64,000 bases of DNA. It comes from Pontibacter sp. SGAir0037 (lineage in GTDB: Bacteria > Bacteroidota > Bacteroidia > Cytophagales > Hymenobacteraceae). Under the pieces are notes generated by a model, which saw only the letters and a program-made list of their open reading frames with translations, was not told the DNA's origin and did not search any database. Location of the stretch: the NCBI RefSeq assembly GCF_005491705.1, contig NZ_CP028092.1, positions 1,984,001 through 2,048,000 of the forward strand. Reading direction: 5' to 3'. The position numbers and the translations under genes are program-made. Shown here piece after piece: positions 24,907 to 36,000 of the stretch (the first letter of the stretch is position 1; every line of letters starts with the position of its first letter).

Positions 24907-25182
24907 TTAGTAAAGGTGCAGCAGGCGGCTCACAAGGGCCAGGTCCCGGGAATCGACCCGTACCTGCACGCCATTGGGATAAATTACCTCCAGGTAGCTA
25001 GCTGCTCGCTCAGCGCTTAGCTGCATAAAACCGGAAGCCGGCTGCTTTTCCTTCCGTACTTTGTGGATCCAGTAGATAAACTGAGAAACTTTTAGGCCCT
25101 GCTCCTGACAGAAGGCCCGCTGGCTCTGCCCGCTTTGCTCATAAACCTCCACTAAGTGGAGCATCTTTTCCTGGTGGGTCAT
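24907..25182 (-). CDS. tnpA: IS66 accessory protein TnpA (HTH)
   Basis: The 91-aa protein begins MTHQEKMLHLVEVYEQSGQS and continues with QRAFCQEQGLKVSQFIYW, the helix-turn-helix of IS66 Orf1 proteins. It ends directly at the start of tnpB. It is the promoter-proximal gene of the element, 71 bp inside the right terminus, where the IS promoter should lie. Confidence 0.88.
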   Translation of the reverse strand: MTHQEKMLHLVEVYEQSGQSQRAFCQEQGLKVSQFIYWIHKVRKEKQPASGFMQLSAERAASYLEVIYPNGVQVRVDSRDLALVSRLLHLY

Positions 25183-25313
25183 CTCTCTCTTTTTACCAGC
25201 AAAACTAAGCCCTGCAACTCAACTACAAAATATGCACTTGGTCGGCCGGATACGTTTAAGGGGTAAGCCAGTTCAAAAATTCTTCTTATTTTAGCCTGCC
25301 CTAACGCTACTCT

Positions 25314-26338
25314 ATGCTGAAAGAAGGAATCTACGAACAGTTAATCTCGGCCTCACTCAAAGAAAAAATCAGTGCTATACCTGCTGAGAAGTTCTTCATC
25401 GCGCAGGCGCTAATCGATAAGGAGGAAGCGGCTAGGGTTCTTTCTAACTACCTGATCAACCTGCTGCAGCTGGCTCTAAAAGAGCTGAAAAAGGAAGACA
25501 TTCGGCAACAGGTGAAGTTCTGCAATGAGGTCATTCAGTTTGTGGATGAAAAGCTCAACCTGGAGGCAAGCGATAGCCTGATTTACCACGAAGAACAAAT
25601 TCTAACCGCTATTCTCTCGAAGATCGGTAAAACAGACAGGCAACTGCACGACGAGCTGCACCGGAAAATTCCGCAGACGGGCCTCTCCGTCAGCAACCTG
25701 TTTACAGGGAGTAACTCGGATATCTCGATTGACACAGAGATTGAGCGCGACATCTTATCGGCGGACAGAATCTACTGGATCATTTCTTTTATCCGGTGGT
25801 CTGGCCTGCGGATTTTTGAGCGGGCTTTGCGAGAGTTTACCTCCCGCGAAGGTGCCGAGCTCCGGATTATCACAACCTCCTACATGGGGGCAACAGAGGC
25901 CCGAGCGCTGGATTTCCTGTCGAAGCTACCCAATACGCAGATCAGGATCTCTTACCAGACCAAGATCGAGCGCCTGCACGCCAAGGCTTATATCTTTGAG
26001 CGGAACACCCGTTTCAACACCGCTTTCATCGGCTCTTCCAACCTCTCCAAATCGGCTTTAAAAAAAGGACTAGAGTGGAATTTACGCGTGACCAGCCAGG
26101 AGAACCCGCACATCCTGGAGAAGGCGAAAGCCACGTTCGACCATTACTGGAACAGCATCGATTTTGAGGACCTCACGATTGGCGGTATCGCTAAATTCGA
26201 AGAAGCCATACAGCAGGAGAAGCAGCGCGCCGGAAGGAGATCCTGGAGCAGGCCATTGCTTCTTTCAGGGCAGTGCTCGGAGCCGGGTTCAACGATTTTG
26301 GGCAGCTCTGGGTAGGCAACCACAGCCTGCTGGATTAA
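25314..26338 (+). pseudogene. Truncated PLD-nuclease N-terminal part of a DEAD/DEAH (DUF3427-type) helicase, frameshifted
   Basis: Residues about 110-290 form a phospholipase D-like nuclease domain, with IERLHAKAYIFERNT carrying the H-x-K and FIGSSNLSKSALKKGLEWN completing the site. In the family this is followed by a superfamily 2 helicase motor, which is absent here. At about 26225-26231 a GCGCGC run shifts the frame. Removing two bases gives continuous sequence RRKEILEQAIASFRAVLGAG to a TAA at 26336-26338, as expected for a GC dinucleotide slip. As it stands, the rightward frame stops at 26315. It may survive as a lone PLD nuclease, but decay looks likelier. Confidence 0.65.
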
Positions 26339-26358
26339 CGGACTTGGCTATGGTGCGT

Positions 26359-27480
26359 TTATGCACTATAGCTGGTGTTGTGCATTCGTGCTTTTTCCTT
26401 GCTTTCCAGTACTTCCATTAACCGCTGGTTTAAGTAGAGTTTTTCTTTTCCTACCTTAGTTGCCCTTAAAAAACCTTCTTGCTCAAGCGCTATCAGGTAA
26501 TTCCCCACAGTCTTTGGTGTTCCCATGTTTGCCTCTATCAGAAACTGACGTTTAGTATAAGGTAGTCTGAACAAAATTTCTATCAGCTCTTTTGAGTATA
26601 CTTTGGGCAATTTCTCCTTAATTTCTTCCGAGGTGGCTTCCATAACGGCCATAATCTCCTCTAGTTTTTTAAGCCCGCTGGTAGCTGTTTTTTCAATCAT
26701 GTCCAGCATGTAGAGAATCCAGCCCTCCCAGTCTCCTGCTTCCGTAACGGCTCTTAGCTTCTGATAATAATCCGCCTTGTGATGTATGATATACTCACTT
26801 AAGAAGAGCGCGGGCACATCCAGCAGCTTTTCCATTTTCAGGTAGAGCAGAAGCAAGATCCTACCTGTACGTCCGTTGCCATCAATGAACGGGTGTATTG
26901 CCTCGAACTGGTAGTGCATTACAGCCATTTTGATGAGCGGATCCAAGGTGCTTTCCTCGTTAATGAAGCGCTCCAGGTTTGCCATTTTCTCGCGTATTAC
27001 CGTTTCCCCTGACGGCGGCGTGTAGATTACTTCGCCTTGTGCGTTGGATAAGGTTGTGCCTGGCGTGGTTCTGATACCTGATGTGTTCTGCTTTATGCAT
27101 TGCATAATCTCCACGCAAAGATTTGTTGTGATGAAGGGTCTCTCTTTGAGTTTTTCCAAGCCGTACCACAACGCCTCCTTATAGCTTATAACCTCTTTTG
27201 CTGCTGTAGATTCATACCTCTTTTCAGCTACGACTGATTTATAGAGGTCATCATTGGTGGTGATGATATTCTCTATTTCAGAGCTTGCCTTGGCTTCCTG
27301 CAGATGAATTGTGTCTAGAAAGAGGCTGGGGTTAGGCAGATTAATGATGGCTCCATTCAACTGAGCTAATGCCCTACTTGCTTTGACGGTCTTTCGCATG
27401 ACTTCCTTAGTTTCCAGATCTGTCTTCGGAGGAAGTAAGGGTAAACCATTGTAAGGTATTTCTCTGTGAAATTGGGTCAT
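26359..27480 (-). CDS. Fic-family AMPylase-like protein with C-terminal winged helix
   Basis: The 373-aa protein has an N-terminal inhibitory helix SSEIEN (S66-x3-E70-N71, the class II pattern) and the catalytic loop HPFIDGNGRTGR at residues 196-207. Its C-terminal winged-helix region reads LPYTKRQFLIEANMGTPKTV and YLIALEQEGFLRATK. It should transfer AMP or another nucleotide to a target; the internal Glu arm restrains it. The wHTH suggests DNA binding and autoregulation. All catalytic residues are present. It is a single leftward gene between the broken PLD gene and HNH debris, in a defence-like setting. Confidence 0.9.
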   Translation of the reverse strand: MTQFHREIPYNGLPLLPPKTDLETKEVMRKTVKASRALAQLNGAIINLPNPSLFLDTIHLQEAKASSEIENIITTNDDLYKSVVAEKRYESTAAKEVISYKEALWYGLEKLKERPFITTNLCVEIMQCIKQNTSGIRTTPGTTLSNAQGEVIYTPPSGETVIREKMANLERFINEESTLDPLIKMAVMHYQFEAIHPFIDGNGRTGRILLLLYLKMEKLLDVPALFLSEYIIHHKADYYQKLRAVTEAGDWEGWILYMLDMIEKTATSGLKKLEEIMAVMEATSEEIKEKLPKVYSKELIEILFRLPYTKRQFLIEANMGTPKTVGNYLIALEQEGFLRATKVGKEKLYLNQRLMEVLESKEKARMHNTSYSA

Positions 27481-27487
27481 GACGAGG

Positions 27488-27568
27488 GTAATAATTACGC
27501 TTATCCTAAATACAAAGGTAAAAATAGAAATTTATTACACTTGTTGTCTGTTTAGAGGTAACTATTAC
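27488..27568 (-). promoter_or_regulatory. Two GTAA-N3-TTAC palindromes upstream of the fic gene, possible operators
   Basis: GTAATAATTAC at 27488-27498 and GTAACTATTAC at 27558-27568 share the GTAA-N3-TTAC form and lie 70 bp apart, a near-integral number of helical turns. The first is 7 bp before the fic start. The winged-helix domain of the Fic protein is an obvious candidate to bind them, but this is inference. Confidence 0.4.
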
Positions 27569-27612
27569 TCTTGTAAGTACTTTTCATACATTGCATAAAG
27601 CACAACTAATGC

Positions 27613-27637
27613 ATAAACGGAATCTTATTCCGTTTAT
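27613..27637. repeat. 25-bp perfect inverted repeat upstream of fic
   Basis: ATAAACGGAAT and ATTCCGTTTAT are exact 11-bp arms around CTT. It lies between the putative fic operators and the HNH remnant. It could be a regulator site, a terminator, or the scar or end of a mobile element; nothing adjacent decides. No other structure was seen in the 27481-27710 stretch. Confidence 0.6.
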
Positions 27638-27710
27638 CAGCTGATTTCGACAGATAGCAGGAATATTCTCAAGACAGCCCTTTTAGACCACTGACTTCCC
27701 CGAGACAACA

Positions 27711-27775
27711 GTGTGAGCAACGGACTGGCCCTCTGCCCCAACCTGCACCGGGCCTTCGACCGGGGGCTGGTTTCC
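27711..27775 (+). pseudogene. 65-bp remnant of an HNH endonuclease gene
   Basis: The segment encodes SNGLALCPNLHRAFDRGLVS and differs from the matching part of the HNH gene at 22796-22857 by only a few bases in the central 55. Homology ends abruptly on both sides. It is therefore a scrap of a second, closely related copy. It lies about 100 bp before the 3' end of the AT-rich methylase gene, at the border of the acquired operon. Confidence 0.75.
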
Positions 27776-27881
27776 ATATTTCTCTTGGGTTGGCTTTGCA
27801 AGCTAAGCTCTTTGACAAAGCTTTGGACTGCGGATTGGCTTTGTGCAGCTTTGGCAATGTGCTTGCAAAATGCTTTGGGCT

Positions 27882-29009
27882 TTATATAATTTTGTTCGTT
27901 ATCAAAAAATCTTTTAATGAGGATGCAACTGCTTTTGCAAGAGGCACAGGAACTCCGTTTCCAATCATCTTAAATTTTTTAGATAAGGGAAGTTCAGACG
28001 GAAGAATGTATTTGTCAGGGACTCCCTGAATTCTTAATGCTTCTCTTACTGATAGTCGCCTGTGTATATATGGATGTAAATGAACTTCGTTGTTTCCATA
28101 ACAAGCCGTTGGACTGTACTTAAAGCGGTGAAGGCGTTTAAAAGAAGGTCTATTTGTTTCCCCTTCTTCAATTGCTTGTAAAGCCTTTTCGGTTATATAC
28201 AAATTAAAAAACTCATTCGCATTTGGCTTAGTGTTTATTTCACGTTGTGAAACCAAACAACTTTCAACACACAATTCTAATGGAACGCCTTCTGGTTTAT
28301 CCAAATTTTTTCCGAATGAAACTTGTTTTCCCCAATTATATTTCGTTGCAGCATCGTGATATTTCTCATTTAAAGGAAAAGGAAACCACTTACCAAACGG
28401 TGCTTGTTCAATAGCTTTTTTACTAAGACAATCTTTTCTAATGCCAATAAAAAAAACACGTTCTCGGTGTTGCGGAACCCCATAATTCAAAGAGTTTAGT
28501 TTTTCGTGGTCAACATAATACTCTTCTTCAACTCTATTTAAAAGTGATTGCAGATATTCCTTTGTTTCTTTTCTTTTCGTCAAACCGGTTACATTTTCCA
28601 TAACGAAAAAAGTGGGTTTCAATTCCAAAATCTTATCAAAGTAAACAATTGTCAATTTACCCCTTTCTCCGTTAAAACCTTTCATCGAACCGTTCATACT
28701 AAAATCTTGGCAAGGCGGTCCGCCTATCATTCCAAAATGTTCGGGTTTACCATTATGGAACGCTTCTTCAATAATCTCTTTTGATTTTACTTCCGTGATT
28801 GATTTAGTATTGAAAATTTCTGCTTTAACGCAATTTCCCTGTGATTTTCGCCACGAAGTCATACCGGCAGCATGAAGTCGTGCGAAAGTTTCATCAAACT
28901 CATTTGTCCAAATAACCTCAAAACCTGCTTGCTCAAAGCCCATATCCATAAAACCTCCTCCTGAAAAGAAAGAAAGAATTGGTATTTTATGTTCTTTACT
29001 CTTACTCAT
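27882..29009 (-). CDS. C5 cytosine-specific DNA methyltransferase (DruM-like)
   Basis: The 375-aa enzyme carries motif I (ILSFFSGGGFMDMGFEQAGF), motif IV with the catalytic Cys (GGPPCQDFSMNG, C100), motif VI (FVMENVTGL), motif VIII (YGVPQHRERVFFIGI), and motifs IX-X (RRLSVREALRIQGVPDKY and MIGNGVPVPLA). The target-recognition region between VIII and IX is about 110 residues, so one target sequence is likely. It is the last gene of the four-gene operon and overlaps the nuclease gene by 8 bp. It should mark self DNA, or methylate as part of a Druantia type II-like system. The gene is AT-rich compared with flanking chromosome. Confidence 0.9.
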   Translation of the reverse strand: MSKSKEHKIPILSFFSGGGFMDMGFEQAGFEVIWTNEFDETFARLHAAGMTSWRKSQGNCVKAEIFNTKSITEVKSKEIIEEAFHNGKPEHFGMIGGPPCQDFSMNGSMKGFNGERGKLTIVYFDKILELKPTFFVMENVTGLTKRKETKEYLQSLLNRVEEEYYVDHEKLNSLNYGVPQHRERVFFIGIRKDCLSKKAIEQAPFGKWFPFPLNEKYHDAATKYNWGKQVSFGKNLDKPEGVPLELCVESCLVSQREINTKPNANEFFNLYITEKALQAIEEGETNRPSFKRLHRFKYSPTACYGNNEVHLHPYIHRRLSVREALRIQGVPDKYILPSELPLSKKFKMIGNGVPVPLAKAVASSLKDFLITNKII

Positions 29010-30075
29010 AAATCATTGTCGTGTCAGTCGCAGAATAAACAAACTCTGTTGCATCTCTTCTTATATTGTAAATTCGTATTTGTTTATTTTTGTTATTGTT
29101 TAGATCATCAAATTCCTTCGAATCAAAATTTTTAATGGTTAAAACTTTATTTCCATTTTGTAAGATTACACTCACATTTCCATTTTGGAATTTTTTAACT
29201 TCTTTAATTTCACCCAAAACATCATTGAAAGAAAAATTTGTTTCGAGTGTCTTGTTAAAGAAAGTACAAGCCGGTCTGTATAGACAATGCTTACAATTTC
29301 CTTCTTGTGGATTTGCTGAAAATAATTTTGTGTTTATACAATGATTTATTGACTTTAAAAGGCTTTTTGCTTCCTCAAAAATCGATTTACATTCTTGTTC
29401 TGAAAACTCAACAGAAAATTTTTGCTTTGCTGAATCAACTAAACTTAAACTTGTTGGAAACTTATTTGTATTTTCAAAATACAAATAAGCGTAAATTTTA
29501 AGTTGTTCTTTGAATTCATTTTTTACTTCTGAATAACTTTCGCCTTCATCATCTAAACAATCTTGTGTAATTGCTCCGGTTTTAAAATCAATAATTTCAA
29601 TGTTGTTTTCGTTTTCAATTACTAAATCTACTTTCCCGCCAATCAATTTATCTTGCGATTCAAACCATTTTTCAGAATGGAATTTTGTATTGCTGAAACT
29701 TATCGGCTGATCGGATTCGCTTCTCAAATGCTTCTTTAGTTGAATTTTTTTCAACCCAAAGTTTCGTATTCTAACTTTTAACGGAACAAAAAAACCAAAC
29801 CCATTTTTTTGTAAATCATCTTCAACTGTTTTCACTTGATTGTCGAATTCTGCATTAAAATCATCTTCACTTTTTATAACTCCTTTTGCAATAAATTCAA
29901 GCATTTTATGCAACACTGTTCCGAAATAAGCATAAGGCGAAAGCGGAAGTAAAGGTTTCTTATCAAACGCTTCTGCCAACAACGATTTGTAAGCACAATT
30001 TTTCATTGAATAAAATTGGCTTGGCGAAATACGTTTGATTTTCTTAAAATTTATTTCTCCAATTTTATTCATCAT
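29002..30075 (-). CDS. RecB/Cas4-like PD-(D/E)XK nuclease with Fe-S cysteines (possible DruG)
   Basis: The 357-aa protein starts at the ATG at 30075, which makes an ATGA overlap with the helicase stop; a longer frame would need TTG. RecB-family motifs are present: SPSQFYSMKNCAYKS near the start, FGTVLHKMLEF, and the catalytic core GGKVDLVIE ... IEIIDFKTG. One Cys near the N-terminus and a C-terminal C-x2-C-x5-C (NCKHCLYRPAC) form the four-Cys Fe-S arrangement of AddB/Cas4 nucleases. It should cut or resect DNA. Sandwiched between helicase and methylase, it is probably the effector nuclease of the system. Assignment as DruG is from gene order only. Confidence 0.85.
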   Translation of the reverse strand: MMNKIGEINFKKIKRISPSQFYSMKNCAYKSLLAEAFDKKPLLPLSPYAYFGTVLHKMLEFIAKGVIKSEDDFNAEFDNQVKTVEDDLQKNGFGFFVPLKVRIRNFGLKKIQLKKHLRSESDQPISFSNTKFHSEKWFESQDKLIGGKVDLVIENENNIEIIDFKTGAITQDCLDDEGESYSEVKNEFKEQLKIYAYLYFENTNKFPTSLSLVDSAKQKFSVEFSEQECKSIFEEAKSLLKSINHCINTKLFSANPQEGNCKHCLYRPACTFFNKTLETNFSFNDVLGEIKEVKKFQNGNVSVILQNGNKVLTIKNFDSKEFDDLNNNKNKQIRIYNIRRDATEFVYSATDTTMIYE

Positions 30076-33000
30076 CTTATTACCAATCTTTCGTAACACC
30101 AACCCGGTCTGCGATGTAAGTTAAAAGTGTCAAATAAACTGATCTTCCCACCGTTGCTGTCAGTATGTTCTTTTATTTCATTATAGATTTCAGCTAACCA
30201 GTTTGCCTCGCTGAAATTTTTCAAATTCCAAAATGGGTGAATAATCATAATTACGTTTCTTTGATTTCTTCCGAATTTGATAATGGGCAAACCATTTATT
30301 TCTGCTGTATATGTAAAACCAAAACTTTGAGCAAAAGCATTTCTCAATTGCATTGCAAATGCAAGCCAATTCTGTAATTCAACAAAATTGAAATTTCCGT
30401 CAGCACCACAAACAAAAGTTGAATCTTTCATCAAGCGAAGCATTGAAAACCCTAAACGCCAATCAAGTAAACTGTGATAGTTCATATTTCGAAACACTTT
30501 CAAACAATCGTAACAAGCGTCATCGCATTTTTCTTGATGAGTTTGAGAATGAATTTTTCCTAAATAACTATTTGCATTACTTGGATTGATCGATTCTGAA
30601 AGAATGTTTTCAAGATTGTTGTATAAATATCTTACAAAGCCCGAACCGTTTTGCAATTCATCTGTCAAAATAATTTCTGCAATTCTTCTGTTTGTTCCAT
30701 CATCAAGAACTTTCATTGAAATGTCTGCAATTTCAATTTCAGTCGGGTCAACGTCAAGTTTATCTGCTAAAATTCTTTGAAGTAAAAATGCTGCGGAATA
30801 ATAACCCGAACGCACTCCGTTACTTTGTGCTTTGACGTGTGGTAAATCTGCTTCACAAAAAAACATATTTAAGTCAAGTTCCAAAGGAACAGTTGACGGA
30901 CTAATTCTGAATATCTCTGTGTTTTTGTGGCTTGCTAATGCAATTTGCTCGTCTATACTTGTTGCATTTTGTTGAACAAACATAGAATGTCCATTGCTGT
31001 CATTTGTATTACCTGAAAAATCATTCAATAACCATTGAGTATTAAACCAAAACCCGCTTTGATTGAAAGGAAATTTGTTGTTAGTATTGTAAAGTTTCCC
31101 TATAAAAAATCTATCAGAATTTGTATTTATACGCCAAGTAACATCATTATCAGAAATAGTTATTGATGCGTTGTTTACAACATTTGGAGTTGTAAAATCT
31201 ACTTTTTCCGCAAAAATTGGTGGACGTGAAAGTAGAAATTCAGAATCGTCTTTTGTATCGCTACCTCCGGAAAGGTTTGTTCTGTATGCTCTTGGTGATT
31301 TGAGCATAAAAGGACGCTGATATTTGTTAGAATTATCTTCACCACAATTAGGGCAAGTATCAAAATGACTTTCACTTTCTAAATTTGTTTTGTCTGCTTC
31401 TGAATAAGTTTCAAAAAATCCACAAGATCTGCATCGTACAAACCAACGATTTAATGAAAATGGAAGTTGATTATTGGTTTCAACATTCGTTACAATTTGA
31501 GAACCATTTCTGCGTTTATTGATAAAATCACTTGTAAAACCAATTACTTGATGAATTGCCTTGTCTTTTGTTTTCTGTGCTCCCGGTGCAAACTCATAAA
31601 TTGCCATTGCTTGTGCCCTGTCTATTGAAAGGGGTTCAAGTCTTTTATTTATGCCATGATATAAATTTCTAACAGTGGTCGGCATTCCAAACATTGGCAA
31701 AATTCCGCCTTCAGCAAATTTTTCAGAAATGTCATTAGAAGCAATCTCTTCGTTAGTAATTATGCTTTGTGTCCTTTCAACTAATCCGTTTGGCGTTGTT
31801 GTGTCTGCAACCCAATTTACATATTCATCTCTTTTTGCCTTTAATTGTGGTGTAAGCAAAGCATCAACTGTCATTTCAATTGCTGTTCTGTTTTCAGTTA
31901 TCCAATTTGAAATTTCAGGTTTGTAAACGGTCCAACTATCAACAGAACCAAATTCACCGTGTACGCTTGATTTTTCATCAGAAGTAATATCAATTTCTCT
32001 TTCAACGTAAGCTCTACGTAAAATCTCTTTTGCAAGTAACCGTTTGAAAATTCTTTCTTGTCCCATTGTCAAGAAAGGTGTTGGTGGTGCATCGCCAGTT
32101 ATTCTTTGTGGATTAGCAAAGTAAAATTCGTCATGACTTCTACCTCTGCAAAAGGTCAAAATAACTGAATAAGCTTGTCCTCTTCGTCCGGCACGACCAA
32201 CCCTTTGTTGATAGTTGAATCGTTGTGGAGGCATATTACCTAACATTACAGCTTGCAAAGAACCAATATCGACACCAACTTCAAGGGTTGTTGTTACGCT
32301 TAACAAGTCAATTGTTTTGACTTGTCTGTTGCCTTCATCGGGTAAAATGATATTTCTAAAATGTCTTTGTCTTTCAAATTGGTCGTCTGTTTGTCCGGTG
32401 AGTTCTTCACAATGCAAACGAATTGGTGGACGTTGTTGCTTGATAGCGTTATAAGAAAGATAATTCTTTTTCCAAACATCATCACAAATTCTATCCGCTT
32501 GTTGTTGTAATGCTGTAACAGAATGTGTGCAAATTCCACCGCTAAAATGCAAGTGTGATCTTCTGCCTCGTTGACTTGTCCAAATTGAATCAGTTGGTCG
32601 TGCAACTTTGATGAAAAGATTTTCAATTTGAATACCTGAATCGCCTCTTAACAAACTACTTGTTGTAAGCGTGTTATAAACTGCTTCTCCAATCTCATTT
32701 TCTTGTTTTGAAAATCTATTTGCAACAGCCCGGATATATTTTTTGACTTGTTCAGGAAAATTGCTGTATGCAATTATGGGAGGATTAAAAGGAATATTGT
32801 CATTATCGACTTTGTTGTATTTATACTTGTCACCTAAAATCCGAATTGTTGAATTTAAGATTTGTAAAAAAACATCTTTTGCTAAAGCAATCGATCTAGC
32901 TTGGTCTGAGATAATTTGCAATTCTGGATTTATACAAACATAACCTAACGCAGAAGATTCAAATGAATAAAACAGAGATCCAAAAAATATTAAAGCTAGA

Positions 33001-36000
33001 CCGCTAAATGAACCTTCTTTCAATTCATCAATATATTCTTGGTTTGCCCCATCTGCCCATTGGAAATTTGAAAAATCAATAAGCTCAAACCAGGGAACAA
33101 AATTTCCATTTAATAATTTTGTTTGAAGTGAAATATCGTTGCCACCCGGATTTATACCTAACCTTATAAAGTGTTTAATAAGTGGTGCAAGGTCTAATGT
33201 GTTGGTAATGTGAACTAAACTTCTCACATTTAATGTAAGGGAACGAATTTCACTCAGTTTTGAAATTGCTATTTCTTTTTCTTTTAATCGATTTGTGTTA
33301 GATCCTGCATAATTTGAATTTTCAACCAAGTATTCAACTTCATCAAAAATTGCTTGAGACTGCTTTTTTAATTCTTCTTGCCTTGTTGAATCTCCATTAT
33401 CAAGAGCATTTACAATTTGGTAACGAAACATCAAATTTGAATGTAATTCATTGACTAGAATTTCACGCATTAAATCTGTAAAGTGATTGCGTTCAATTCC
33501 GTTTGCAATTTGTGCAGCATCTTCACGGCTATCAGAAAACACTATTAATTTTCTTTCATCGTCATTGCTAGGAAGTTGATACATCAATTCTTTGGCAAAT
33601 ATTTGTGTTGTTTTAGCAAAACCGGTTCTAAAACCACGAATGGAAGAAGTTTTAATTTTATCAAAACGTTGTTGCCTTTTTTGATGATTTATACCACAGC
33701 TTGGACAAACACTTGGTAATGCTTTATGTGTTTCAACAATAATATCCGAATTGAAAATATCAAAAGCAATATCTCTGTTAGTAGAATTTGTAATTGTGAA
33801 ATAATAGCCTCTTACCCATTGGGAAGGTATATTATTTGATTTAGTATGTGAAAAATCAATATCACCTGAAATAGAATTTAGGGATGCCGGGATCCAATTT
33901 GCTTCAAAGTCATTTTGATTAGCTCCATTCAATGTAGGTTGTCGCCAGTAATTTTGAGGAATTCCTTGAGCTGCATCGTGTGGCGTAAATTGCTGATTGC
34001 CACATGGCCAAAATACAGCATATTCTTGGTAACTTCTTCTTTCTACTAATTTAGCTGGTGTTTTCTCCGGGATTCCCTCAATGTTAGGACTAATCGGGAG
34101 CATTTCAAAGGAATTGTTTCCGGATTCATTCTTTGTAACTAAGCGGCTTCCGCCAAATAATGTAGTGCCGCAATTATCACAATAGAGCAATTCTAAAACC
34201 CGGTTTCCTTCTCCTGAATTTATTCGCGTAGTTGAATAAAGTGTACCAACAGTTCTTTCTCCATCTGAATATTTTTCATCAATTTCCTCTTGTTTAACAG
34301 AAGCCCAAATTCCTTCAATGTTTCTAAAGAAATAATGAAATCTAAAACGTGGTAATTTTCTATCATCAGGAATTTTATCTGCAATAGTTTTAAATTCTGA
34401 TTCGTCTAAGATTGCTCTAGCAATCAACAAACCACGCAAGGCATTTTCTAAATTTTCTTTGTTTTCGGTAGCTTCAAAAATTGTTTCAGCAAAATATTTC
34501 CTGTTATCCTCATCACCATTTGCTTGCGTTGAACAAACTGCTTTGTAATCTTGACAAGGCGAAAACAAACGTTCTTTTAATTGAAAATTTGGATTGGTTA
34601 TTACAGAAAGTAAATTTGAAATTCCGTTTCCGTCTTGTGGTAAATTAAAAGTTGCTGCAAGTTGTGTTGCACTTGATTCACAAATTGAATTGAAATTTTC
34701 ATCAGTAATGTTTCCTTTTACTTCTGAAAACTTTTCCGCAATTTCTTTGAACGGATTTATTGGAAGTTTTCTTCCGGTTTCTGGAAACGCAGTAATTGGA
34801 TTGTTTTTCCCTTCAATGATTTTGAATTTTAGTTTGAAATGCTCATGGCTTATTCCAAAAAAATCACATACAAAGTTTTTACTTGCTTCGTCTCCTGCTT
34901 CTAACGAAGCACTTGAAGCAAGAATCCGTAACTGTGGATGATGTGAATGTAATCCTAAACGAGTAAGAACAAGTTTGAGCAAATAAGCAACTTCTGTTCC
35001 TTGCGTTCCTCTGTATAAGTGCAACTCGTCAATGATTAGGTGAAAAATGTTGTTTGGATTTTCTTCTAACCATTGTTTTGTTTCATCAAAAATTCCTTTG
35101 TCAATATCACGCATTAACATTATGCTCAACATTGAATAATTTGTGATCATGATGTCTGGCGGTGCTACTTGCATATCGAAACGGCTTCTCATTTCTGCAC
35201 CGTCTAAGCGTTGAAAAAATGATTTTAAATCTTTCGCTTCGTTTCCTGATTTACCAGTTTGCAGAATATATTGTACTACTCGGTTTGAATCCTTTTCAAT
35301 TTGTTGTAATTGTTGTTTGAGTTGGTTGACCTTGTTTGTGTTGATTGCAAGAGTTCCGTCATCTTTTATTTTCTTCAGTTCACCGGCTACAGGGGAACTT
35401 CCGTTGTATCGTCCAAAATAAATTGCGTTCCCGTTTGTGTTTTCGCTTAACCAATTTCTTGTGTCATCAGAATCTAAGGCTTTCCTCAAACGGCTCATTT
35501 GATCTTCAACTAAAGCATTCATTGGGTAAAGTATCAACGCTCTTAATCCGGCTTTTCTTGTTTCGTGATTACGTTGCCTAACAACATTACTCAATGTATA
35601 ATTTGAACTATTGACAATTTGCGTTGGTGTAAGCCCATCATTTTCTTGCCACCAAGTATTTAGTCTTGCCGATTTTTGATTTGGTGCTTGCCAATTTGCT
35701 AGTTCTTTTGAAAGTTGCGCAAACAATGGAAGTAAGAATGATTCCGTTTTTCCCGAACCTGTGCCGGAAGTAATGATACAGTTATTTCCAAGTAAGGCTT
35801 GTTTCAACATTTCTGCCTGGTGCGAATGCAAAGGGAAATTTCCAATAAGCCCGGTATTTACAAGTCCTTTGAATGTTTTAGTTTCCGCTTCATTCAAGGC
35901 ATTTCCTAAATCTTCGGCAGTTAGGTCATTAATTTTTTTGCCGCTTGAAACAAAGTCAGGCAATGGCTCAATCCAAGGCTTTCGATAAAGAACCTTATCG

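Larger units (their letters stand above)
23024..25253 (-). mobile_element. Complete IS66-family insertion sequence with 8-bp target duplication
   Basis: The 2230-bp element is flanked by the exact 8-bp direct repeat GTTTAAGG at 23016-23023 and 25254-25261, the duplication size expected for IS66. The termini are imperfect inverted repeats: the left end reads GTATCGGCCC and the right end, reverse-complemented, GTATCCGGCC, with 14 of the first 22 bases matching. It encodes TnpA, TnpB and TnpC leftward, all uninterrupted. A clean duplication and intact frames suggest a recent insertion. Confidence 0.9.
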
